Below, in pieces: positions 1-7,213 of a DNA stretch of 64,000 bases. The notes beneath the pieces are model-generated. The model had not been told where the DNA came from and did not search any database. It worked only from the letters and a program-made list of their open reading frames with translations. Numbering within the stretch: the first letter of the stretch is position 1; every line of letters starts with the position of its first letter. Source of the stretch: Leucobacter coleopterorum. Its GTDB lineage: Bacteria > Actinomycetota > Actinomycetes > Actinomycetales > Microbacteriaceae. Both the position numbers and the translations under genes were made by a program. The stretch covers positions 1,736,001-1,800,000 of the forward strand of contig NZ_CP049933.1 of assembly GCF_011382985.1 (NCBI RefSeq), written 5' to 3'.

Positions 1-322
1 GCGCCGCAACCATCCAACCCGAGAGGTAGAGGTAGCGCTTGTTAGTGGACTTCAGGTGCTTCTTGATCGAGATCAGCTTCTGCTGCCCGATGAAGCCGTG
101 CCAAACCCCGAGTGACTGCGTGTAGACCGAGGAATCGTTGTCGTACTCTTCCATGTCACGGCGCATGATATCGGCGGTGTACTGAGCAATCTCGAGCCCG
201 GTCTTGAAGCGGTTCTGCGTGCGCATACGGGCGACATGCTCGGGGTTGATGCGAGCCCAGCTCGAGCCGTACTCGGCCTTGACTGCTTCGACAGCTTCGA
301 TGTCATCCTGATATGCGGTCAT
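1..322 (-). CDS. aceA: Isocitrate lyase, N-terminal part (runs off window)
   Basis: Isocitrate lyase splits isocitrate into glyoxylate and succinate, the first step of the cytoplasmic glyoxylate shunt used for growth on acetate or fatty acids. About 107 N-terminal codons are visible and the gene leaves the left edge, so the catalytic KKCGH region cannot be checked. Segments QNRFKTG, YTQSLGVWHGF and YLYLSGWMVA match the long (about 530 aa) Pseudomonas/Acinetobacter-type enzyme and not the short mycobacterial Icl1. The ATG at 322 is preceded by AGAGGG five bases upstream, a good ribosome site. It is divergent from the molybdopterin oxidoreductase at 517. The family call is firm; the full length is unseen. 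Confidence 0.87.
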   Translation of the reverse strand, partial: MTAYQDDIEAVEAVKAEYGSSWARINPEHVARMRTQNRFKTGLEIAQYTADIMRRDMEEYDNDSSVYTQSLGVWHGFIGQQKLISIKKHLKSTNKRYLYLSGWMVAA

Positions 323-504
323 GGTGTCCCTCTTTCGTAGTAGCGATTCGGCCACGTTCGTTGTGACCAATCGGTGGCTACTTCTCACTCTGCACCCGAT
401 TCAACCCCCATACCTGCGATTTCAGGCGTGAAATATTTGTGTTTTTCTACTAGTCAGAAATACCCCAACACTCAAACTCGGGGCAAAAGTTGCACTTCAA
501 CAAC

Positions 505-510
505 TAGAGT
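505..510 (+). promoter_or_regulatory. Candidate -10 box of a leaderless transcript
   Basis: TAGAGT ends six bases before the ATG at 517, the spacing expected if transcription starts on the A of the start codon. There is no Shine-Dalgarno-like run in front of this ATG. No convincing -35 hexamer is visible, so this is a weak call. Confidence 0.35.
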
Positions 511-516
511 GGGGCC

Positions 517-2082
517 ATGCGAGCAAGACTCTGGGCGGGAGCTCTCGGCGTCACCGCGGCCGCCGCGGTGCTCGCCACCGCCGAACTCTGCGCTGTCTTC
601 GTCAGCCCTCAGTCGTCTCCCGTGTTTGCGATGGGGTCTCTCGCAATCGATCTCGCACCACTCTGGGTGAAAGAGACGATGATCTCGCTGTTTGGCACCG
701 GAGACAAGGCGGCCCTCTTTGTCATACTCGGAATCGTGCTGCTCGCCGTGGCCACAGTCGCGGGCATTGTCGAGATGAAACGGCGCCACTCCGGCGTCAT
801 AGTAACCGTTGTCGTATCGCTGCTCGCCCTACTGGCGGTTCTCACACGAGCGGAGGCCACTGCGATGTGGGCACTCCCAACGTTGCTTGGCATGGCACTC
901 GGGATCTTCGTGATGCTTCGTGGGCGGCGACTGTTAGCGGACTGGATCGAGGCAGCCGGATCCCGAACCGCAGCGATCGATCCTGGCGATGCCGCACCTT
1001 CGATCGCCACATCCCCTTCGCGCCGTAGCTTCGTTAAGTTCGTTGCGCTCACGTCCGCGGCCGCGGTGGTGGTTGGGATCGGATCACGACTCATGAACGC
1101 GGGCTCGGCGGCCGTGTCTGCCGCCCGTTCGGCGATCAAACTACCAAAACCGGCGCTCGCCGCACCACCCGTTCCCGCGGGAGCCGAACTCAATGTGCCG
1201 GGCATCACTCCCCTGTTCACGCCCAACGACGAGTTCTACCGCATAGATATCGCCCTCCAGGTGCCCCGCATCGACCCTGCGGACTGGGAGCTCAGGATCA
1301 CGGGCCTGGTTGATCACCCATTCTCGATCACCTACGACGAGTTGCTTGCGTTGCCCCTCGAAGAGCACGTAACCACCATCGCCTGCGTTTCAAACGAGGT
1401 TGGTGGAGACCTGATTGGCAACGCAACCTGGTTGGGTTATCCGATTCGAGATCTGCTCGCCAAGGCGGGTCCGGCGGCAGACGCAGACATGGTGTTGTCT
1501 TCGGGGCCCGATGGGTTCACCGCGGGCACCCCACTTGAGACGCTGACCGATCCGAAGCGCGCCGCGATCCTCGCCGTTGGCATGAACGGTGAGCCACTGC
1601 CAACCGAGCACGGCTTCCCCGCACGCATGATCGTGCCAGGGCTGTTTGGGTACGTGTCTGCGACCAAGTGGATAACCACAATGGAGGTGACCCGGTTTGC
1701 TGATGCGGAGGGGTACTGGACACCCCGCGGTTGGTCTGCACTTGGCCCGGTAAAGACCGCGGCGCGGATCGACACACCCCGTCCTTCGCAGCGCGTAGGG
1801 TCCGGTACCGCAACCATCGCGGGTGTCGCCTGGGCTCAGCACACCGGCATCAAGCGGGTTGAGGTGCAGATTGACGAGGGTGAATGGCAGGAGGCGACCC
1901 TTGCGACCGCCCTCTCCGACGACACCTGGGTGCAGTGGAGTTTGCCTTGGAACACAGAACCAGGATCACACACCGCCCGCGTACGAGCCACCGACAAGTC
2001 GGGTAAGACTCAGACGGAGACGCAGGCTCCTCCAGCACCCGATGGTGCTACTGGTTGGCATACTGTGTCGTTTACGGTGTAG
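517..2082 (+). CDS. Membrane-anchored molybdopterin-dependent oxidoreductase (sulfite oxidase family)
   Basis: The 521-residue protein starts with four hydrophobic segments (about residues 5-125). A short cytoplasmic stretch and an SRRSFVK motif ahead of a fifth segment (about 170-195) follow; the arginine pair resembles a Tat signal. From about residue 225 comes the oxidoreductase molybdopterin-binding domain, with the Moco-ligand cysteine at Cys290 in TIACVSNE, then the Mo-co dimerisation domain (about 410-521). Membrane-tethered extracytoplasmic proteins of this kind are common in actinobacteria and usually of unknown substrate. Sulfite or S-oxide chemistry is possible but not shown. No partner heme gene lies beside it. 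Confidence 0.88.
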   Translation: MRARLWAGALGVTAAAAVLATAELCAVFVSPQSSPVFAMGSLAIDLAPLWVKETMISLFGTGDKAALFVILGIVLLAVATVAGIVEMKRRHSGVIVTVVVSLLALLAVLTRAEATAMWALPTLLGMALGIFVMLRGRRLLADWIEAAGSRTAAIDPGDAAPSIATSPSRRSFVKFVALTSAAAVVVGIGSRLMNAGSAAVSAARSAIKLPKPALAAPPVPAGAELNVPGITPLFTPNDEFYRIDIALQVPRIDPADWELRITGLVDHPFSITYDELLALPLEEHVTTIACVSNEVGGDLIGNATWLGYPIRDLLAKAGPAADADMVLSSGPDGFTAGTPLETLTDPKRAAILAVGMNGEPLPTEHGFPARMIVPGLFGYVSATKWITTMEVTRFADAEGYWTPRGWSALGPVKTAARIDTPRPSQRVGSGTATIAGVAWAQHTGIKRVEVQIDEGEWQEATLATALSDDTWVQWSLPWNTEPGSHTARVRATDKSGKTQTETQAPPAPDGATGWHTVSFTV

Positions 2083-2090
2083 CGGGCGCG

Positions 2091-2119
2091 TTGACTCCCG
2101 AAGATACGCTACACATAGT
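2091..2119 (+). promoter_or_regulatory. Sigma-70-type promoter for the DivIVA-motif gene
   Basis: TTGACT (2091-2096), a 17-base spacer and CATAGT (2114-2119) make a near-consensus promoter. A start near 2126 leaves a leader of about 30 bases with GAAAGGG before the TTG at 2157. This supports the downstream start over the upstream in-frame ATG at 2055, which overlaps the preceding gene. Confidence 0.55.
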
Positions 2120-2156
2120 TGAGCTTGAGCACCATGCCACGAACGAAAGGGACACG

Positions 2157-2459
2157 TTGACCTTCTCAATCCAAGAACGTAATAATCTCGCGGAGAGCGT
2201 TGTGTCCGCACGCTTCGCCATCACAAAGTTTAGGACCGGTTACGATCTAAACGAGGTCGACGACTTTCTCGACACCGTAGTCCGACAGTTGAGGGAGGAG
2301 CCTCATGTCGACGCCATCGTAAATACCATCTCAGCCGCGACATTTAGGCAAACTAAATGGCGTGACGGTTACACCATTGAGCAGGTTGACGGATTTCTAG
2401 CTGAACTGGCCGGGACCCTGCGGGCTCGGCAAGATCCTGACCCCGGGTATTCGATCTGA
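2157..2459 (+). CDS. Small protein with two DivIVA-type (DivI1A) motifs
   Basis: The 100-residue protein holds two copies of a roughly 30-residue motif: ARFAITKFRTGYDLNEVDDF (about residues 18-37) and TFRQTKWRDGYTIEQVDGF (about 63-81). Both follow the F..TK.R.GY...EVD.FL pattern of the DivIVA N-terminus, which in DivIVA/Wag31 binds curved membrane at poles and septa. The long coiled coil of true DivIVA is absent, so this is not Wag31. The TTG start is chosen because it follows a promoter and the GAAAGGG site; the longer frame from 2055 would overlap the oxidoreductase gene. A role near the cell pole or septum is inference. Confidence 0.72.
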   Translation: MTFSIQERNNLAESVVSARFAITKFRTGYDLNEVDDFLDTVVRQLREEPHVDAIVNTISAATFRQTKWRDGYTIEQVDGFLAELAGTLRARQDPDPGYSI

Positions 2460-2469
2460 GCCGTAAAGA

Positions 2470-3183
2470 ATGTTGTCGGCGAACTTCAACCTCCCCATTC
2501 GCAGAATCGAGGAGCATGTTCTCTCCTCAGCACCAAGGAACGAATGGCCCGCGACGATGCCTGCCGTTCGCGAGATCCTCACCAACGGTTTGGATTTCTC
2601 GCCGCTTACAGTGTTTGTGGGAGAAAACGGTTCGGGCAAGTCGACCATCGTCGAAGCGATTGCAGGTGCTTTTGGACTCAACGTTGAGGGCGGAACACAC
2701 AACGCAATGCACCGCACCCAGCAAACGGAGTCGGGGCTCGAGGATCATCTTCAGTTGATTCGCGGTGCCGGTGCATCAAAGAAGGGGGTGTTCCTGAGGG
2801 CAGAAACCATGCACGGGCATTTTGCGTACCAGTCTGAAGTTAACGCAGGGCGTCACAACTTTCAGAGCCACGGAGAGTCCTTCATCGAGTTCTTTACAGC
2901 ACGTGCAGGCATTCGAGGGCTCTGGATTTTTGATGAGGCCGAGTCAGCTCTCTCGTTCAACGGGTGCCTCACACTCCTCACGCAGATCAAGGACCTCCTC
3001 GAGAGCGGATCGCAGGTCATCATGTCGACGCACTCGCCGATCCTCGCTTCCCTGCCGCAGGCCACAATCTTCGAACTCAGCGCTGTGGGGATTCAGCACA
3101 GAAACTACGACGAGCTCGACCTGGTTCAGAACTGGAAGTTATTTCTCGATGCGCCCGAGCGGTTCCTTCGGCACCTTGGGTAG
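2470..3183 (+). CDS. AAA family ATPase (COG3910-type)
   Basis: A 237-residue single-domain ABC-like ATPase of the predicted-ATPase group. Walker A is GENGSGKS at about residues 51-58, Walker B is LWIFDEAESALS at about 153-164, and a switch region follows in STHSPILASLP (about 190-200). Members of this group are stand-alone cytoplasmic ATPases of unknown substrate, some of them linked to nuclease or stress systems. No nuclease gene is next to it here. It starts 10 bases after the DivIVA-motif gene, so co-transcription is likely. ATG 2470 follows GTAAAG, a weak ribosome site. Confidence 0.82.
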   Translation: MLSANFNLPIRRIEEHVLSSAPRNEWPATMPAVREILTNGLDFSPLTVFVGENGSGKSTIVEAIAGAFGLNVEGGTHNAMHRTQQTESGLEDHLQLIRGAGASKKGVFLRAETMHGHFAYQSEVNAGRHNFQSHGESFIEFFTARAGIRGLWIFDEAESALSFNGCLTLLTQIKDLLESGSQVIMSTHSPILASLPQATIFELSAVGIQHRNYDELDLVQNWKLFLDAPERFLRHLG

Positions 3184-3438
3184 CGAGACTAACCAACTCA
3201 AAGGGATCGGGCGATATCGAACAGCCGCGATGCGACATGGTGAAATCGCTCAGCAGAGTCATCTTTCCACTTCCATGAGCGCCAGAGGTTGTTACGTGCA
3301 ACATGACCTCCTAGACAAACGGACTATTGCTCATAGCAGTGGCGAACCTCCTGCTAGTGCAGACACCGAGGAATGACTCAACCCACGATCCAATCGGACC
3401 GAAATAGTAGGGTGCAAGTCGGAGCGCACCTGGATAGT

Positions 3439-3866
3439 AGGAGAAGGAATCTCTTGAGTGTCGCGGTCCTTTACGGGTATGGATCGACCGAGGCGTTTAC
3501 TCGAGCGCTCCGCTTATCCTTCAAGGCCCCAATCCGCACGTCCAGGCTCACATCGCTTCCCTCCCCGTCTCCGAGCACACTCGGTCGAAAAAGAAGAGCA
3601 ACAGCGAGCCGACGGGCCTGCTGCAGGTCAGTGCCGGAGGATCTCAATGTCGTCGAGGTGCCCGCGGGTGAGTGGGTGGTGTCCCGTGTCGAGGGCGACT
3701 ATCCCGCAACTCTCCAAGAGGCCTGGGCGGCCACTGCAGCGGATTGGTTCCCCTCGACCCCCCCTGGCGATTGCGACCCGGTCCGTCAATTGTTGAGATG
3801 CTGGATCGTGCCGTTGATTTCAGCACGGCCAGCTGCGACCTGCGGCTTCCGGTGGAACGAGACTGA
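3439..3866 (+). pseudogene. Remnant of an AraC-type regulator with GyrI-like domain
   Basis: Between the ATPase and SRPBCC genes are broken pieces of one regulator. VAVLYGYGSTEAFTRALR (from about 3451) is the second helix-turn-helix of AraC proteins. From about 3640, VVEVPAGEWVVSRVEGDYPA and then LRPGPSIVEMLDRAVDFST, ending LPVERD at 3866, form the end of a GyrI-like effector domain. The last two parts join if one C is added to the C run at 3758-3764. The middle (about 3520-3635) does not match the family and the N-terminal half is absent, so this looks like a true remnant and not only a base-call problem. No gene is seen in 3184-3438. Confidence 0.6.
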
Positions 3867-3900
3867 AAGCCGAATCTTTAGGACCAGCACCGTTAGGCCC

Positions 3901-4377
3901 TCATTTGTAAAAGCCCTCGCGCAGATTAATGCCGTGTTCCAGCCAGGCCTTGAGTGCGGTAAGCATGCCGGTCCACCCCTCGCAGTTGCCGAACGCGGCT
4001 TTAGCGCCCTCGGGAGTCAACTGCCAAGAGGATTCGGTGATCGTGACCAGCGTCCGAGAGTCACCGTCAATGGGCGCAAACTCGAAAACAACCCTGGTCA
4101 CACCCTTCTCGCTGGTCGTGGCTGCGTTATCCCACTCGATGACAATCCTGTGCGGCGGTTCGTCCTCAATCACGGTGACGGGAAACGCACCGGGAAAATC
4201 AGCGAAGTCCCACTGAACTTGCTCCCCAGCTTGCAGTCGTCCGCGAGCCCCGCCGGTGGTGAAGTACCGCGAAAGCTGTTCCGGGTCCGCTACGGCTTCA
4301 TACACTTCGGCGCGCGGCCGAGCGATACGACCAGAAACGGTGAACGAGAGATCAGGGAGTTCAGGTATTGGATTCAT
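3901..4377 (-). CDS. SRPBCC (AHSA1-type) domain protein
   Basis: The 158-residue protein is a single activator-of-Hsp90-ATPase-like SRPBCC fold. It has the N-terminal RPRAEVYEAVADPEQLSRYF, the central IVIEWDN strand and the C-terminal amphipathic helix GWTGMLTALKAWLEHG. Such proteins bind small hydrophobic ligands. In actinobacteria they are often paired with an ArsR regulator, as here at 4394. The ATG lies inside a perfect palindrome, six bases from its own -10 hexamer TAATAT, so the message is probably leaderless. The ligand and physiological role are unknown. Confidence 0.82.
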   Translation of the reverse strand: MNPIPELPDLSFTVSGRIARPRAEVYEAVADPEQLSRYFTTGGARGRLQAGEQVQWDFADFPGAFPVTVIEDEPPHRIVIEWDNAATTSEKGVTRVVFEFAPIDGDSRTLVTITESSWQLTPEGAKAAFGNCEGWTGMLTALKAWLEHGINLREGFYK

Positions 4378-4399
4378 GTTGTAATATTACAACATGAAT
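4372..4399. promoter_or_regulatory. 28-bp perfect palindrome: operator, shared -10 region and both start codons
   Basis: The half-site ATTCATGTTGTAAT is followed directly by its exact reverse complement, with the centre between 4385 and 4386. TAATAT reads at 4382-4387 on the plus strand and at 4389-4384 on the minus strand, each six bases from an ATG (4394 plus, 4377 minus). One element thus supplies overlapping -10 boxes for two divergent leaderless messages. A fair -35 for the minus direction (TTGTCA, 18-base spacing) lies inside the ArsR coding start. Binding by the adjacent ArsR protein is inferred. Confidence 0.7.
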
Positions 4400-4723
4400 G
4401 GCGACAATGACAATGACTTTGATGATGACAAGGTATTCAAGGCACTCGCTTCACCGGCTCGCCGCCAAATGCTCGACGAACTAAAGATGTCCCCGCACAC
4501 CACCGGATCACTCTGTGCGCGTTTACCAGAACTGGATCGCACCACCGTACTGCAGCACCTGCGGGTACTTGAACGCGCGGAGCTTGTCACGGGTCGCAAA
4601 ATAGGGCGGGAACGCCACCTCTCACTCGCGCCGCTACCAATCAAGCGCATCTACGACCGGTGGATCAGCGAGTACATGAACGCCGCCGTTGAACTACTGG
4701 ATGCCCTAAACGCCGCACAATAA
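4394..4723 (+). CDS. ArsR-family winged-helix repressor
   Basis: The 109-residue protein has the winged-helix core FKALASPARRQMLDELKMS followed by recognition helix ELDRTTVLQHLRVLERAEL (about residues 52-70). No clustered cysteines are present, so it is not a classical metal sensor. Repressors of this type, encoded divergently from an AHSA1/SRPBCC gene, usually control that gene and themselves. The very acidic N-terminus (DNDNDFDDD) is unusual. The start is fixed by the 16-base gap between the two genes. Occupying the palindrome would block both promoters and both starts at once. Confidence 0.86.
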   Translation: MNGDNDNDFDDDKVFKALASPARRQMLDELKMSPHTTGSLCARLPELDRTTVLQHLRVLERAELVTGRKIGRERHLSLAPLPIKRIYDRWISEYMNAAVELLDALNAAQ

Positions 4724-4748
4724 GCAGGGCCGGGCGGCACTATCCACT

Positions 4749-4868
4749 TCACTGACACTGCGGACAGAAGCGCGAGGATCGCCCGCCAAATTGGATACGT
4801 TTGATCAGTTCGCCACACCGCGAGCTTGGCTCCCCCGTACGGCCGTAGGCATTGAGCGAGTGCGCGAA
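4749..4868 (-). pseudogene. Remnant of an Fpg/Nei-type zinc finger
   Basis: The reverse strand encodes FAHSLNAYGRTGEPSSRCGE, then LIKRIQFGGRSSRFCPQCQ and a stop at 4749. This is the C-terminal DNA-binding zinc finger of Fpg/Nei glycosylases (pattern C..C-x16-C..C). The first ligand is changed from Cys to Ser and no upstream glycosylase domain is found, only stops. It is a leftover of a third Fpg/Nei-type gene, 1.4 kb from intact mutM. Nothing else is recognisable in 4724-5001. Confidence 0.62.
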
Positions 4869-5001
4869 GCACCCCGCATTCTAGAGCTTTGTGCATCACC
4901 GCAGGAGATGTCCGAACATGACCCCATCGCACAGAACGCCTAGGCCCCTTTCGCAAAAGGAGTATTGGATTTGCGGAACATATCATAAGCGCGCATACTA
5001 T

Positions 5002-5016
5002 TTAGCATGAAGCTAA
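5002..5016. promoter_or_regulatory. Inverted repeat over the start codon of the SRPBCC-EVE-MarR operon
   Basis: TTAGC and GCTAA flank the ATG (5007) with a 5-base spacer. A MarR gene closes the operon, so this may be part of its operator. The arms are short, so chance is possible. Confidence 0.3.
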
Positions 5017-5426
5017 TCGAATCACACTCAACCCTCACCGCGCATAGTCCGCAGTCCGTGTTCTCCCACTGGGCAGATCCAACCGGGTGGCCCGAGTGGG
5101 ATGCGGAGGTGCGGGAGGTCAACTTCGAGGGACCCGCTGAGCTGGGGGCGAGCGGCAGGATGCACCCAGCGTCCGGCCCCGCTGCGACTTTCTCCATCAC
5201 AGCCTTTGAGCAAGATCGGATATTCACGAACGCTTCCGCACTGCCTGGGGCGACACTGATTTTTGAGCACAGAGTCGCCCCGACAAACGATGGTGCCGAG
5301 ATACGGGTTTCTGTCGGCGTCGATGGGTTTCTCGCTCCACTCTGGCGGCGCATACTCCGCAAGAGCATGAGGAATGCGGCCCGCTCGAGCGTGAACGGGC
5401 TGCTCGATCACCTGGACGCCGCATGA
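5007..5426 (+). CDS. SRPBCC / polyketide-cyclase-like protein
   Basis: This is a 139-residue protein of the START/SRPBCC fold. It has the N-terminal strand HSTLTAHSPQSVFSHWADP and the WPEWD element typical of polyketide cyclase/dehydrase-like proteins, and ends in a long C-terminal helix (LRKSMRNAARSSVNGLLDHL). Its function is probably binding or transport of a small hydrophobic molecule; the ligand is unknown. Its stop overlaps the start of the EVE gene (ATGA), and the EVE gene overlaps the MarR gene the same way. The three genes therefore form one translationally coupled operon. Confidence 0.75.
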   Translation: MKLIESHSTLTAHSPQSVFSHWADPTGWPEWDAEVREVNFEGPAELGASGRMHPASGPAATFSITAFEQDRIFTNASALPGATLIFEHRVAPTNDGAEIRVSVGVDGFLAPLWRRILRKSMRNAARSSVNGLLDHLDAA

Positions 5427-5833
5427 CTCGCGGCTGGCTCGGAGTCGTCTCGGCTGCCCATGTGCGCCGAGGGATCGAGCTCGGTGTCGCCCAGATCAAC
5501 CACGGCAAACGCGCCCCACTCGCACGTATGCGCGCTGGCGACACGCTCATCTATTATTCACCGACAGAGCAGCGTGGCGATCACACCCCCTACCGACATT
5601 TCACCGCGATCGGTTCGTTTCCCGATGACGACATCTGGCAGTCCGACGAGGGAAGCTTCAGACCCTTTCGTCGCCGCATCGACTATCTTCCCGGAACTCC
5701 GGCGCCACTGGATGAGCTACGCGCTCGGCTCCATCTGACGCAAGAACCGAATTGGGGATACCAGCTCCGCTACGGATTGCTGCCGCTCGACACACACGAT
5801 GTGCAGACCATCACGGAGGCGATGGGCGTATGA
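5423..5833 (+). CDS. EVE domain protein
   Basis: The 136-residue protein consists of one EVE domain (UPF0310). It has WLGVVSAAHVRRGIELGVAQ near the start, DTLIYYSPTEQ (about residues 41-51) and NWGYQLRYGLLPL near the end, close to the usual full length. EVE domains share the PUA-like fold with YTH readers and bind modified bases in DNA or RNA; many occur in modification-dependent defence systems. Here the domain stands alone, with no nuclease in the operon and coupling to a MarR repressor, so a sensing or housekeeping role is as likely as defence. Confidence 0.82.
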   Translation: MTRGWLGVVSAAHVRRGIELGVAQINHGKRAPLARMRAGDTLIYYSPTEQRGDHTPYRHFTAIGSFPDDDIWQSDEGSFRPFRRRIDYLPGTPAPLDELRARLHLTQEPNWGYQLRYGLLPLDTHDVQTITEAMGV

Positions 5834-6327
5834 CCGGCACACTCAATACCTCCTATCCCGACCCGAATATGAGCACCGGCCTGATGCTGTGGCGGGTCAC
5901 GAATTCATGGCAGCGTGAGATCCGTGCCACGCTCGCACCCTTTGGCCTCACCCACGTACAGTTCGTGCTCCTAGCAGCCCTCACCGCGATGGACAGCGAG
6001 ACACCCGTCACACAGCGCGACCTCGCCGAGCAGGCGGTGACCGATCCGATGATGACATCGCAAGTGCTCCGAGCACTGGAGGAGAAAGACCTTGTCGAAC
6101 GACATCCGCATCCGACAGACCGTAGAGCCCGTACTCTCGCGGTAACCCCCGCGGGAGTTGCGCTTGCTAACCGCGCCAACGCCGCCGTTGAACAGGCGGA
6201 TCACGCCTACTTCTTTGCCCTAGGAAGAAAACGGCAGGACTTCACAGACTGCCTCGCAACGCTCAGTGCAGCCGCTGACATCTCGGGCAAAAATGGCTCG
6301 ACCTCCCACCGAACGGAATCCGCTTGA
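5830..6327 (+). CDS. MarR-family transcriptional regulator
   Basis: The 165-residue protein has the MarR winged-helix domain. The dimerisation helix is GLMLWRVTNSWQREIRATLA, the recognition region QRDLAEQAVTDPMMTSQVLR and the wing HPHPTDRRARTLAVTPAG (about 98-115). The start is the ATG at 5830 that overlaps the EVE stop; an upstream in-frame ATG would lie deep in the EVE gene. Its 3' end overlaps mutM by 65 bases in convergent orientation. As last gene of the SRPBCC-EVE-MarR operon it probably regulates the operon. The effector is unknown. Confidence 0.85.
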   Translation: MTGTLNTSYPDPNMSTGLMLWRVTNSWQREIRATLAPFGLTHVQFVLLAALTAMDSETPVTQRDLAEQAVTDPMMTSQVLRALEEKDLVERHPHPTDRRARTLAVTPAGVALANRANAAVEQADHAYFFALGRKRQDFTDCLATLSAAADISGKNGSTSHRTESA

Positions 6328-7207
6328 TGACAGCTCGGCAACGATGGCATTGCTCACCTTCGCGGCCATAAACGTGAAGGGATCGAGAGAAGTACCCAGC
6401 CTGCCCGTTCACGTTGACGTACTGTTCGTCGAAGCTCGTGCCACCCTCAGCGAGTGCCTTCGTAAAGACCGCCCGCAGTTCGGCCAACAAACCAAGAGCA
6501 TTACGCTCACTGAGCGCAGAACCTGCCGTCTCCGGATGTATCCGCGCCGCCCACAGCGCCTCATCGGCATAGATGTTGCCGACGCCACTCAGAAGGCGCT
6601 GGTCAAGCAGGGCTCGCTTCACGGCTGTGCTGCGGCGAAGCAAAGACTCCACAAACAAAGCATCGTCAAACAACGGGTCCAGCGGATCCCGCGCGATATG
6701 GCTCGCCTGAGCGGGCAAAGAGGCGGGCTCTCCCCCGTCAACAATCAGGTCGTCAAGCGCGAGGGATCCAAACAGTCGCTGGTCGGCAAAGTCAAGACGC
6801 AGCTCACCGTGTTCGGGGTGCTCGATCCACAGCCGGATCCGCACGAAACGGTCATCGGGAGCGTCGAGCGCACGTAGCAGCATCTGGCCGCTCATGCCGA
6901 GGTGCGCAAGCAATGCCCGGGGTTCAGAGCGGTCATCACCATCAACAGGCACCCATAAAAATTTGCCACGCCTACGCGGAGCAAGCAAACGAAGCCCCGT
7001 TACTCGCCGCTCAAAGTCAGCAGCGCGACGCACACCCTCCGCGGCATCGAGTGTCACGCCGTGGCCCCCATCGCTGGCAGACCCACCAACGGGCACGTGC
7101 CGTTTCAGGGCGCGCGGATCCAGAACCTCCACACCGGTAACAGTGGCGCCGGTCAGCGCGGGCGCAAGCCCCGCGCGAACGACTTCTACTTCGGGCAGCT
7201 CAGGCAC
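6263..7207 (-). CDS. mutM: Formamidopyrimidine-DNA glycosylase
   Basis: Removes 8-oxoguanine and ring-opened purines from DNA and nicks the abasic site. The 314-residue protein begins MPELPEVEVVRAGL with the nucleophilic Pro2 and Glu3. It has the conserved lysine in RRRGKFLW (about residue 80), the helix-two-turn-helix segment LLSGVGNIYADEALW (about 204-218) and a C-terminal zinc finger with four cysteines (CHRC ... CPRC). It is slightly longer than typical (about 270-290), owing to a GG-rich insert near residues 42-60. It is the last gene of the coaD-DUF177-rpmF-rnc-mutM run and starts six bases after rnc ends. Confidence 0.96.
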   Translation of the reverse strand: MPELPEVEVVRAGLAPALTGATVTGVEVLDPRALKRHVPVGGSASDGGHGVTLDAAEGVRRAADFERRVTGLRLLAPRRRGKFLWVPVDGDDRSEPRALLAHLGMSGQMLLRALDAPDDRFVRIRLWIEHPEHGELRLDFADQRLFGSLALDDLIVDGGEPASLPAQASHIARDPLDPLFDDALFVESLLRRSTAVKRALLDQRLLSGVGNIYADEALWAARIHPETAGSALSERNALGLLAELRAVFTKALAEGGTSFDEQYVNVNGQAGYFSRSLHVYGREGEQCHRCRAVIKRIPFGGRSSHFCPRCQRLH

Positions 7208-7213
7208 GGCGAC

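Noticed and set aside
3373..4410. 345-codon plus-strand ORF
   Set aside because: It runs antisense through the well-supported SRPBCC gene and across the palindrome. Only its first part carries the AraC-GyrI remnant.
5423..6327. EVE operon as a modification-dependent restriction system
   Set aside because: No McrB, HNH or other nuclease gene is in or beside the operon, so defence was not called.
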